A stretch of DNA of 64,000 bases from assembly GCA_007050885.1 (NCBI GenBank), contig SMYQ01000001.1, forward strand, positions 95,805 through 159,804, written 5' to 3'. A model generated the notes under the pieces. That model saw only the letters and a program-made list of their open reading frames with translations, did not search any database and was not told the DNA's origin. Of this stretch, positions 43,625-52,200 are shown piece by piece; positions within the stretch are counted from its first letter, which is position 1; each line of letters starts with the position of its first letter. A program made the translations under genes and the position numbers. The stretch comes from Candidatus Bathyarchaeota archaeon (GTDB lineage: Archaea; Thermoproteota; Bathyarchaeia; 40CM-2-53-6; RBG-13-38-9).

Positions 43625-43858
43625 AATATTCCGCAATGCGGCGAAACTATTAAACTTTGGCTTTAGGTGGCCATTAAAGGAGGTTACCTCCGGAGCGGTT
43701 TCAGCGGCACGTATCCGCAAGGTTACGAAAAAGTATTTATAGACGCGAAAAATTACACTTTTGCTACGGAAAACCGTGCTTTGCCAACAGGGGGTAGAAA
43801 TTTCGCGTAGGAAGCGAAAAATTTCACATATGTAAAATGTGGCCCTTAGGCAGGGTTA
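43625..43858. promoter_or_regulatory. Divergent regulator control region with repeats and palindromes
   Basis: Between two winged-helix genes. It holds a near-perfect 18-bp palindrome ATTTCACATATGTAAAAT (43821-43838, 8 of 9 pairs), which overlaps the likely TATA of the right gene. Two copies of GCGAAAAATT(A/T)CAC lie at 43745-43758 and 43814-43827, the second abutting the palindrome. A GGAGGT-T-ACCTCC palindrome sits near 43679-43691. A second TATA-like GTATTTATAG lies at about 43733-43742. This looks like an autoregulated operator region. Confidence 0.6.
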
Positions 43859-44263
43859 ATGCATCAAAAAGGTGGTACTGTGTTGGAAATATCTGTAAAT
43901 GAGGTCCCATTGTCGGGTATCAAGTCGGCCGAGCAGCTCGCGGCATTCGTGCTGAAGTCCCTCGGACTTTCCAATCTCGATGACGAACGGGATGTGGACC
44001 TGCTCCTGGCATTCATAAGGAACAAGGGGGGGATGCGGGTCAGTGAACTGAAAGGTGTGGCCAAGCTGGGGCAGACCGCCACGTACACACGCATAAAGAA
44101 GTTCCTTGGCGCCGGGCTGATATACAAAGCAAAGGGGTCCGTATACCGCCTGCGGGAGCGCACCCTAAAGGATACACTGGACTTCCGCGTGCGTAAGGAT
44201 ATTGAACGAGTTTTTGACAGCATAGTCGAGGTTAGTGACGAACTGGAGAAGAAAGTTAAGTAA
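43859..44263 (+). CDS. Winged-helix transcriptional regulator
   Basis: 134 residues from ATG at 43859, 27-29 nt after a TATA-like ATGTAAAAT. GTG at 43880, preceded by GGTGG, is an alternative shorter start. The core L-L-L-A-F-I-R-N-K-G-G-M-R-V-S-E-L-K-G-V leads into helix-turn-helix G-Q-T-A-T-Y-T-R-I-K-K-F and a wing G-S-V-Y-R-L-R-E-R-T. The C-terminal helix F-R-V-R-K-D-I-E-R-V-F-D-S-I is shared in style with the neighbour at 43232, implying duplication. Ligand and targets are unknown. Confidence 0.85.
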   Translation: MHQKGGTVLEISVNEVPLSGIKSAEQLAAFVLKSLGLSNLDDERDVDLLLAFIRNKGGMRVSELKGVAKLGQTATYTRIKKFLGAGLIYKAKGSVYRLRERTLKDTLDFRVRKDIERVFDSIVEVSDELEKKVK

Positions 44264-44276
44264 TATTTCACAAAGA

Positions 44277-44301
44277 AGTTGCTTGTTTTTTCAACAACTT
44301 A
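44277..44301 (+). terminator. Possible terminator: stem with T-run
   Basis: AAGTTG (44277-44282) can pair with CAACTT at the right end (via CAACAACTT), enclosing TTTTTT. Placed 14 nt after the regulator stop. T-runs direct termination in archaea. Confidence 0.4.
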
Positions 44302-44428
44302 TTTTATCGGGAATTCCGAATATTGCTGAAAAACACATATAATCCGGACGCGTTATAGTAGAACTGGACCAAATCGTAGACACTCGGAAAGGACAAACGA
44401 CACGAAAAAGGCCCAAAAAAATTGCGGA

Positions 44429-44501
44429 AGCCCCGTGGTGTAGTGGTCAAGCATTCGGGACTTTGAATCCCGCGACCCCGGTTCAAATCCGGGCGGGGCT
44501 A
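44429..44501 (+). tRNA. tRNA-Gln(TTG)
   Basis: AGCCCCG pairs with CGGGGCT, discriminator A. The anticodon arm CGGGA-CTTTGAA-TCCCG gives TTG. T arm CCCGG-TTCAAAT-CCGGG. No intron and no encoded CCA. Confidence 0.97.
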
Positions 44502-44569
44502 TTCCGCACACCCGCTCAGGTCGCTATATAATTTGCTTTTAAAACAAATAAGTTTTTATTTGAGCACTT

Positions 44570-44706
44570 TTGACATTGTTTGATGTCAATTGATGTGCAT
44601 TGTCCCCTGTTGACATCAATTGATGTGAAATGAAAACCTTGTTTGATGTCAATTGGCCTCATTAACGGCAATTTCATGTTAATATCAATCTCAATTAACA
44701 TCAAAT
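44570..44706. repeat. Cluster of four related ~17-bp palindromic repeats upstream of lhr
   Basis: TTGTTTGATGTCAATTG occurs identically at 44576-44592 and 44639-44655. TGACATCAATTGATGTG (44611-44627) matches TGATGTCAATTGATGTG (44581-44597) at 15 of 17. An inverted, weaker copy lies at about 44690-44706. The CAATT(G/A) cores are centred at 44589.5, 44619.5, 44652.5 and 44694.5, i.e. 30, 33 and 42 bp apart, close to whole helical turns. Confidence 0.75.
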
Positions 44707-44833
44707 GCCATTAAGTAATCTTAAAAGAGCTCATTGAGGTCAGTGATTTCCGTATCTTTTGAGTGATTTTAGTCGTGTTACCAGGTGATGTTGACGGGTT
44801 TCTTATAAACTACCCCTATTTGTGAGACTTGGT

Positions 44834-47470
44834 ATGGTTTCGAGCGACGTTTTTGGGTTGGTTGGGGGTGAAATTGTGAGGGCTTTCGAGCTCGAAAAAC
44901 CGACAGAAGTGCAAAAAGCAACGATTAGAGAGGTCCTGGATGGAAAAGAGTGCCTGGTAGTTGCTGAAACTGGTAGCGGTAAAACCGAGGCTGTCATGTT
45001 GCCATTATTGAAGCTCATTCACAAGAAACCAGTTGCGTGCTTGTACGTGACACCACTCCGCGCCCTCAACAGGGATATATTCACACGCATGAGGCATGCA
45101 TGCGAGCGGTTGGGTTACCGAATAGAGACCCGCCATGGCGACACGAGTCCGCGCATCAGGCAAGAACAGCTCAAGGATCCACCCGACCTATTGGTTACAA
45201 CTCCTGAAACCTTCCAGGCACTGCTTGTTGCCCCAAAATTCCGCGAGCACCTGAGGAATGTTGAGTTTGTCATCATTGATGAAATCCATGAATTAATGGA
45301 CAACAAACGGGGACCGCAGCTTGCATGTGCCGTGGCCCGCTTGAGACGCGTTGCGAAATTCAAACTCTACGGACTCTCGGCAACCGTATCGGAACCGGAT
45401 AAGGTGGCCAAATATTTCTGGAACGGAAATGTCACGACGGTCGTAAGTGACGAAGAAAAGGTCAAGGAGATTGTAGTTGAAGTACCTAATACTAAGGACG
45501 AGGACCTTCAAGTCTCACGCGATTCAGGGCTCCCCATCTTTACGGTCGCCAAGTTGCGGCGCGTCAATGAGCTCAGCGCGGGTCAAAGCACAATAATATT
45601 TACCAATACGCGCAGCATTGCTGAAATTCTCACATCACGGCTCAAGAAGGTCATTGATGTCAAAGTCCATCACGGAAGCCTCAGCAGGGAACATCGTGAA
45701 TCTGTGGAAAAACGTTTCAAGGAAGGCACAATTGACAAGGTCATCTCCACGAGCTCACTTGAACTCGGCATCGATATCGGACATGTGGAACGGGTGGTGC
45801 AGTATGGTTCACCCAGAAGAGTTGATGCATTCACCCAACGGGTTGGGAGAAGCGGGCATTTTATCAGTAGGAAGTCCCGCGGCTTCATAATTTGTGACGT
45901 CGCGGAGGCCGCCGAAAGTGCCGTGATTGCAAAGCGCGTGGTGGGCGGCAAACTGGAGCCCATCGAGTTTCTGGACTGCCCCTTTGATGTCCTGGCCCAC
46001 CAGCTCACGGGTCTCGCGCTTGAGATCAGTGACGTCAACATCTACCAAGCATTTTACTTTTTCAAATCTGTCTGGGCATTCAGGGAACTGACTGCCAAGG
46101 ACTTTGCGGACGCCCTCAGGCTGGCCGAACAGCTGGGTCATATCCGCAGGGAGGGAAACACATACCGACGGAGGGCTCGGGCGTGGCGGTACTACTACAA
46201 CAACATTTCAACAATTCCAAGTGAACACAAGTACAAACTGATAGATAGTGCCACACGAAAGCCGGTGGCAACACTTGACGCAGAATTTGTCGAGGAACTG
46301 CAAACCGGCGAGCGATTTGTGGTTGCTGGCACATCCTGGAGTGTCGTGAGCAGGGAAGGCAACTTGCTGTTCGCTGCAAGCACGGGGGAGACTGATGCTG
46401 TGGCAACCTGGTCCGGGGAGGTCATCCCTGTGGACTTTCATGTGGCCCAGGAAATCCCGAAGGCCATCAACTCGCCCGAAGAGTATCCATACTCGACGGG
46501 AACTGTGAACAGGATTGAGGAACTGGGAAAATATTCGGGGCATACCCGGATTGAAAAACACGGAGACCTGTCGGTAATAATCACTTGGGCCGGAAACAAG
46601 GTTAACAACACGTTGGCGCATGTTTTGGGCTCGTTTTTGACCGCACAGTTCGGGGAAAATATAGGGATACGGAGTGATGAATTTGGCATAGTCCTGAAAG
46701 GGGCGACGGGGGGAATCAATCTCAAGGAGGTTATTGAAAGCATAGACGGAAAACAGATTGAGCGGAGCCTCCGGATAACGGCCGAAAACTCACAGCGCTT
46801 CAGAAAGACTTTTGTCCATGTCGGAAAGCGGTTCGGAATAATCGAGCGTCAGGGGCTCCGGAACATTTCTCCCAAAAAGTTCGTCGGGCTGTGGTTGGGA
46901 AGTATAGTTGACAAGGAGGCATTCAAGGAGTATCTTTTCAAGAAGATGGACATCCAAAGGACTATTGCTTTTCTTAAGAAACTCGAAATTGAGGAAGGCG
47001 AGCTCTCCGGAATCGGGAAGTACATGGTAGAAAAATTCTATCCCGATGTATTCGAAGCCGCCCGCCCGAAGAAGCAGATACTCGACGCCCTGCGCGTCCG
47101 GCTGGAGGGAACAAAACTGCCGCTGGCATGCATGTACTGCAAGACCCATCTCGGCAGCTTTACAGTGAGCTCGGCACCGGACATATGTCCGAATTGCGGC
47201 TCGAAGTTTCTGGGCGTCCTCCACAGCTTGCGGGCACTCAGAGGAAAGGACCTAAGTGTTGAGGAAAAACGAGATGTGAGGTCGGCAAGGCTGTCGGGTA
47301 ACCTGTTCTTGTCTCACGGCCGGCTCGCCCTGCTGGTGCAGGCCGGTCGGGGGGTTGGCCCAAGGACCGCAGCACGGATTATCCGGTCCTGTGAAAACGA
47401 GGCCGAGATGCTCGAAAAGCTCTATGAAGCGGAAAAGACGTACGCACGCACAAAACCCTTCTGGGACTAA
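44834..47470 (+). CDS. lhr: Lhr-type superfamily 2 DNA/RNA helicase
   Basis: 878 residues from ATG at 44834, 26-28 nt after the TATA-like CTTATAAAC; GTG at 44822 is an alternative but is too close to that box. Motif I E-T-G-S-G-K-T (45-51), motif Ia T-P-L-R-A-L, motif II D-E-I-H (about 149-152), motif III G-L-S-A-T, and motif VI Q-R-V-G-R-S-G-H are all seen. A winged-helix and the Lhr-specific domain follow, and the C-terminal third has a four-Cys zinc site (C-x2-C...C-x2-C). Lhr helicases act in DNA repair and recombination, and some branches in RNA work. Upstream lies a repeat cluster that may control it. Confidence 0.95.
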   Translation: MVSSDVFGLVGGEIVRAFELEKPTEVQKATIREVLDGKECLVVAETGSGKTEAVMLPLLKLIHKKPVACLYVTPLRALNRDIFTRMRHACERLGYRIETRHGDTSPRIRQEQLKDPPDLLVTTPETFQALLVAPKFREHLRNVEFVIIDEIHELMDNKRGPQLACAVARLRRVAKFKLYGLSATVSEPDKVAKYFWNGNVTTVVSDEEKVKEIVVEVPNTKDEDLQVSRDSGLPIFTVAKLRRVNELSAGQSTIIFTNTRSIAEILTSRLKKVIDVKVHHGSLSREHRESVEKRFKEGTIDKVISTSSLELGIDIGHVERVVQYGSPRRVDAFTQRVGRSGHFISRKSRGFIICDVAEAAESAVIAKRVVGGKLEPIEFLDCPFDVLAHQLTGLALEISDVNIYQAFYFFKSVWAFRELTAKDFADALRLAEQLGHIRREGNTYRRRARAWRYYYNNISTIPSEHKYKLIDSATRKPVATLDAEFVEELQTGERFVVAGTSWSVVSREGNLLFAASTGETDAVATWSGEVIPVDFHVAQEIPKAINSPEEYPYSTGTVNRIEELGKYSGHTRIEKHGDLSVIITWAGNKVNNTLAHVLGSFLTAQFGENIGIRSDEFGIVLKGATGGINLKEVIESIDGKQIERSLRITAENSQRFRKTFVHVGKRFGIIERQGLRNISPKKFVGLWLGSIVDKEAFKEYLFKKMDIQRTIAFLKKLEIEEGELSGIGKYMVEKFYPDVFEAARPKKQILDALRVRLEGTKLPLACMYCKTHLGSFTVSSAPDICPNCGSKFLGVLHSLRALRGKDLSVEEKRDVRSARLSGNLFLSHGRLALLVQAGRGVGPRTAARIIRSCENEAEMLEKLYEAEKTYARTKPFWD

Positions 47471-47480
47471 GGGATGGCTC

Positions 47481-47500
47481 CTGTTTCTATTTTTTCAAGG
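47481..47500 (+). terminator. T-rich terminator after lhr
   Basis: A T-rich run including TTTTTT lies about 20 nt after the stop. The rest of the gap to 47640 holds an 8-bp inverted repeat (47513-47520 with 47573-47580) and an imperfect direct repeat ACTCTAAA; no gene is seen. Confidence 0.45.
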
Positions 47501-47640
47501 GGTTTTTGGTTGGTTTGGTGGAACTATCTTAGTTATAATTGGTATTTTATAGTCAACGGAGAACTCTAAATTCACCAAACACTCTAAAAATTCATTAAAG
47601 CTCGTTTTTTATGGGCGGTGCCTTTCTAATTCATTATTAC

Positions 47641-47937
47641 TTAGTCCACTCCAGATATGTGTAAAATGGCTTCAGCCACGTCTCCGTGCTCTTTTAGGGC
47701 TCTTTTTGCCACTTCCTTCGAGCAACCAGTCTTCTCCATGACTAAGGCGATGTCTTCATGCCCCTCTGTAATGACTTCGTGTTTTCCCATCACCTGGAAG
47801 ACGATATTCCCCATCATGTTGGCCTCAACCACCGTGGGCGAACCGAATATCCATTTCTCCTCGCCGAAGTCAAAGACAACCTCGTTCGGGGACAGCTGCT
47901 TGGTCTTTAGTTGTTTGGCTAATGCTCGCATATCCAT
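47641..47937 (-). CDS. nac: Nascent polypeptide-associated complex (archaeal NAC)
   Basis: 98 residues from ATG at 47937 (M-D-M-R-A-L-A-K). The NAC beta-barrel strand pattern I-F-G-S-P-T-V-V-E-A-N and V-F-Q-V-M-G occupies residues about 28-55, and a UBA domain with C-S-K-E-V-A-K-R-A-L-K-E-H-G-D-V-A-E-A-I-L closes the protein. Archaeal NAC forms a homodimer at the ribosome exit. A longer open frame exists upstream but overlaps the 56-aa histone-fold gene and is not supported. The 56-aa gene ends 23 nt upstream, so co-transcription is likely. Confidence 0.94.
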   Translation of the reverse strand: MDMRALAKQLKTKQLSPNEVVFDFGEEKWIFGSPTVVEANMMGNIVFQVMGKHEVITEGHEDIALVMEKTGCSKEVAKRALKEHGDVAEAILHISGVD

Positions 47938-47960
47938 AAAAAAGAAAAGAGAGGGGGATT

Positions 47961-48131
47961 TTAAAGGTCTACGGCCTTCAAAGTTTTCCTGCCGTTTCCA
48001 GCAGCCCTCTTGGCAGCCTTGTCGAGTGTCCACTCGATGAAGCGCTCCATAGCATCGTAAAACTCCCCACTCACCCGTAGGTCTTTTCGCTTTGCAAACG
48101 CTCTAACTTCTGTTTTCTTAACGTATGCCAT
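47961..48131 (-). CDS. 56-aa histone-fold protein (DUF1931-like)
   Basis: ATG at 48131, TAA at 47961-47963. Residues: M-A-Y-V-K-K-T-E-V-R then D-L-R-V-S-G-E-F-Y-D-A-M-E-R, a long helix, and N-G-R-K-T-L-K-A-V-D-L, the layout of short archaeal DUF1931-type proteins (one histone-fold-like unit ending in a K-T-x-x-x-x-D-L strand). A TATA-like CATATATTT lies about 24 nt before the start, so expression is leaderless. It is upstream of NAC on the same strand. It differs from the canonical histone at 41662 and may bind DNA or partner with another small protein. Confidence 0.85.
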   Translation of the reverse strand: MAYVKKTEVRAFAKRKDLRVSGEFYDAMERFIEWTLDKAAKRAAGNGRKTLKAVDL

Positions 48132-48200
48132 GTATGGAAAAAACGCCTGTAAATATATGCTTTTCCGTTATATTTTTAATATATTTGCGCAGTGAATGGA

Positions 48201-48317
48201 GTGGTTAAAACATCCCACCCGTGGAAAAAAGTCAGGGGGCGCAAGAGCAGATGGAAGTGGAGAAAGAAGAAGATGCGCCGCCTCAAGAGACTTAGACGCA
48301 AGATGAGGAAGAAGTGA
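48201..48317 (+). CDS. Ribosomal protein eL41-like, 38 aa
   Basis: GTG at 48201, TGA at 48315-48317. The C-terminal 22 residues (W-K-W-R-K-K-K-M-R-R-L-K-R-L-R-R-K-M-R-K) match eukaryotic eL41 (W-R-K-K-R-M-R-R-L-K-R-K-R-R-K-M-R) almost throughout. Here it has a 14-16-residue N-terminal extension (V-K-T-S-H-P-W-K-K-V). eL41 bridges the two ribosomal subunits. A TATA-like TTAATATATT lies about 22-26 nt upstream. The end overlaps the convergent truD gene by 26 nt. It is easily missed by length filters. Confidence 0.85.
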   Translation: MVKTSHPWKKVRGRKSRWKWRKKKMRRLKRLRRKMRKK

Positions 48318-49239
48318 GTGGGAGCCATGTCACTGCGTTTTCTTTTGCGATTTCTCTGAGCACCACTGTTGCATAGCTGCCCTTTGGGAGAAAGAACCGC
48401 AGGGTGCCTTGGGAATATCTGAGCCCCTTTAGTGGCACGTTGAACGGACGCCGCTTCCCCCCGCCGGGAAAGTCCTTCAGGGCAAGCCCTGTGGACGAGA
48501 GTATTCGCATCTCAATTTCACCCGCTGCGCCGGAGGCGAGCCCGAGCTTTTTTCCGAATATCGGTCCGGCCGGACCGAAACGGGACAAGACGTCCCCAGG
48601 GAGGGTGGCGCCAAGTCGCTCGCTCAGGACTTTGTTGAAGAGATAAGAACAATAGGCATCTTCCAAGAGGACGTAGTGCCTTCTCGTAAAGGGGATTTTG
48701 CTGGCTTCCATGAGTTTCCTGGCCTCCTTTTTTTTGCCTTTGACTAGGAGCTCGCCAATTTCGTGGTTGTTCGTGCTGAAGCGCTGGGGCCCAAAGAAAT
48801 TGGGGATACCCCTGGACTGCAGCTCCTTGAGGACGGGGCGGAGCCTGGGGAGGTCTGCAACAACACCGACCCGAAACCAGTTGCCCAGAAGATTCCCTCT
48901 TTTAATTTTCCTGCCCGAGTTCCTGGTGACTGAAATCCTGAAGCCCCGACCGGCCGGTGGCAGCTCGCCGGGGGAAGATATCCATTGGAGCGTCCTCCCC
49001 TTCTTGTCCTTAAGGCCCGCATATCCTATGTCACGGGCGTCAATTCCACTCCAAGTCGATATTTCCCTGACGACGCCCAGGGTTGTTCTGTTGGTCTTTT
49101 CCAGTAGCCCCCACATGTGTGCCCCCTGCCCCGTCGGTATAAACTTGGGAACTTCAAACACTTCAAACCTGTTGACCTTCAGGGGGATGCCTTCAGCCTC
49201 TGTCAGGAAGCCTTCCGCCCCAGGCATCTCAATCTTCAT
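48292..49239 (-). CDS. truD: TruD-family tRNA pseudouridine synthase
   Basis: 315 residues from ATG at 49239. The catalytic signature G-Y-A-G-L-K-D-K-K-G-R-T-L-Q holds the active Asp; P-N-F-F-G-P-Q-R-F and N-x-x-I-G are the conserved second motif; R-R-H-Y and Y-x-x-Y-L-F-N lie in the insertion domain. Family members make pseudouridine 13 in tRNA (TruD) or, in eukaryotes, several sites (Pus7). The open frame extends 46 codons further but lacks support; a TATA-like CTTAATATC at the shared divergent promoter is 24 nt from this ATG. Confidence 0.94.
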   Translation of the reverse strand: MKIEMPGAEGFLTEAEGIPLKVNRFEVFEVPKFIPTGQGAHMWGLLEKTNRTTLGVVREISTWSGIDARDIGYAGLKDKKGRTLQWISSPGELPPAGRGFRISVTRNSGRKIKRGNLLGNWFRVGVVADLPRLRPVLKELQSRGIPNFFGPQRFSTNNHEIGELLVKGKKKEARKLMEASKIPFTRRHYVLLEDAYCSYLFNKVLSERLGATLPGDVLSRFGPAGPIFGKKLGLASGAAGEIEMRILSSTGLALKDFPGGGKRRPFNVPLKGLRYSQGTLRFFLPKGSYATVVLREIAKENAVTWLPLTSSSSCV

Positions 49240-49286
49240 AGGAAATATCAGGGCAATAGATATTAAGACATGTCCTTCAACCCTGT
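49240..49286. promoter_or_regulatory. Bidirectional leaderless promoter (47 nt), truD / polD large
   Basis: One TATA-like GATATTAAG (49259-49267) is centred at 49263, the exact midpoint of the gap; each start codon is 24 nt from it. Confidence 0.7.
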
Positions 49287-52200
49287 GTGAAGAATTATCA
49301 CCAGTTTCTTGAGGGAGAAGTAAATAAGATTTATAGCATTGCAAAGACGGCCAGAAGCAAAATGCTGGACCCTTCAAAAGAGGTGGAAATACTTACAGCA
49401 AATGAGCTGGCGGGGCGGGTCGAGAGCCTGGTCAGCGTGGCCATCCCCGAACTCAGCGGCTCCGGGCTCCGCGAAAGAATATTGGAACTCGAAGAAAAAC
49501 TTGGCAAAGGGAATGAAGAGATTGGTTTCATAATAGCGAATGAAGGGTCCCAAGGCAGGTTTGTGAAATTCGACAAACGGGAAAGTTCAATCGAAGCAGG
49601 AATACGGATTGGAACGGCCTACTGGACGCTTGGTGTTACTACAGCCCCACTGGAGGGATTCACCCATGTTAAAATAAAGAATCGTATGGACGGGGGCGAC
49701 TACCTGGCGATTTACCTCTCAGGGCCCATAAGGAGTGCGGGCGGCACCACCACAGCCATGATTGTCATGCTGGCCGATTTTCTCAGGAAAAAATTTGAAA
49801 TTGGGGAATATGACCCGACGCCACAGGAGGTTGAGCGGTATTTCCTCGAAATGGAATCTTACCACCGCCGGGTCGCCAGGCTGCAGTATATGCCAACCGG
49901 CGATGAGGCACGCCATGTTGTCAAGAACCTCCCTGTTGAAGTTGATGGCGAGGCCACGGAACAAATAGAAGTACTTGCCTACAAGGACCTCCCACGGATA
50001 GCGACAAACCGGATTAGGGGGGGCATGGCTCTGACCATGTCTATGATTGCCCTGAAAGCCCCAAAGCTCCTGAAAAGGATGAAGACGTTCGGAAAGAAAT
50101 ATGGGCTGGAAAACTGGGGATGGTTGAAGGACTTGAAGAAGCTCAAGAGTGAAGGGGTGTCGACGAAGACCGGAGCAACATATATCGCCGAGATTCCGGG
50201 GGGACGACCCGTCTTCAGCTATCCTGATGTGCGGGGTGGGTTCAGACTCCGCTACGGGAAAGCCAGGAACACTGGATTCGCTTCTGTAGGCGTGCATCCG
50301 GCAACCATGGTGATATTGGATAACTTCATCGCTGTCGGAACCCAGTTGAAAGTGGAACTTCCTGGGAAGGCTGCTGCCGTTTCACCTGTGGACAGCATTG
50401 ATGGTCCGGTGGTTAGGCTGCGCGACGGAACCGTCATCAAAGTCCGGACGGAGGAGCAGGCGCGGGACGTCCGAAAGGACGTGGAGAAAATTTTGTACGT
50501 CGGGGACATATTGATATCATATGGGGAATTCCTGACAAACGGGCATCCATTAGAGGAGCCGGGGTGGTGCGAGGAGTGGTGGCTGGAGGAGGTCCTGGCC
50601 AAGGATGCAAAATTCAAGAACCTGAAAATTGATTTTGACAAGGCCCTGGAAATCAGCAGGGAGCTGGGCGTGCCCCTGCACCCTGAATACAGCTACTTCT
50701 GGGAATCCCTGACTGGGAATGAGGTGAAGAAACTAAAAGCCAACCTGAAATCACTTGGCAAGGTCAAGGATATATTGGAGAAGCTGGGTGTAGAACATTC
50801 CCTGATGGACGGAAGATTGGTCCTGAACGAAGTCAACAAGAAGGTGCTCGAGACCGTTCTCTCCGGCAGTTTGGATGAGGTTCCTGAAAGTGGCATTGAC
50901 GCCGTCAACAAAACTTCACCCGTCCGGATAATGAGAAAGGCAGGGAGATATGTCGGAACCCGGATGGGAAGGCCTGAAAAGGCCGAACGCCGGTTGATGA
51001 CAGGCAAGCCACATGTGCTTTTCCCTGTTGGCAGGATGGAACGGATGCGGAACATTGTGGAGGCGTTCAAGACAAATTTGCGGGCGGAACTCGCACTGCG
51101 AGTCTGCCCAAAATGCAACGTGAAAACTTATTATCTGATGTGCAACCGGTGCGGCTCCGAAACCGAACAAAAGAAAATATGCGTCAGGTGTGGAGTCGTA
51201 ACACCTGGTGACGAACATTGTGGAATGGCGACCAAGAGCTGTTCTTTTACAAGAGTCAATGAGAATCTTGAAACCATTTCCACCAGGATAAAGGTAACTG
51301 TGCCGCCACTGATAAAGGGTGTCAGGGGTATGAGTTCCAAGACAAAAATCCCGGAGCGGCTGGACAAGGGACTGCTGCGCGCCAAATACGACCTGTACGT
51401 CAACAAGGACGGCACGATACGGATTGACTCAACCGACCTGCCACTTACACATTTCAAACCGATGGAAATCGACGTGGGTGTTGAGAAACTGCGGGAACTG
51501 GGGTATACTGAGGATATCAAGGGCCGACCGCTGACGAGGGAGGACCAGATCCTGGAACTGAAACCCCAAGACATTCTATTGAGTGACACTGTCAGTTTTT
51601 CGTCTTCAGACTACATGGTAAAGGTCTCCAAATTCGTTGATGAGTTGTTGGAGCGGTTCTATGGAATGCCACCCTTCTACAACATAAGGACCCGTGAAGG
51701 TTTGCTCGGCCAGGTTGTCATTGGGTTGGCTCCGCATACTTCGGCGGGAATTGTCGGGAGAATCATAGGATTCGCCAAGGCCCGGTCCGGATATGCCCAC
51801 CCAACCTGGCACGCCGCCAAAAAACGGAATTGTGATGGGGACGAGGACTCGGTCATGTTGTTGTTGGATGCCTTGCTGAATTTTTCAAGGGAGTTCCTCC
51901 CTGCGAACCGTGGCGGGAGGACGATGGATGTCCCCTTGGTCATAACTACTGTTTTGGATTTGAAGGAAGTAGACGACGAAGTTCTGGACATGGATATGGT
52001 CGAACGGTATCCTCTGGAATTTTACAGGGCCGCGATGGAAAAAAAAGCCGCCTGGGAGGTTTCTGTCGATACTCTGGGCTCGATTAACAGGTTAGACGGG
52101 CTGGTGTACACGCACGACACAAGGGACATATCGGCAGGTCCAATCGTGACGGCCTACCGCTCGCTTGGACCGATGCTTGAAAAGGTGAAGGTTCAGCTGG

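Noticed and set aside
44570..44706. CRISPR array
   Set aside because: Repeats are short, diverged and unevenly spaced, one is inverted, and no cas genes are present.
48132..49377. Upstream extensions of truD (to 49377)
   Set aside because: The extra residues lack family similarity, and the shared promoter points to 49239.
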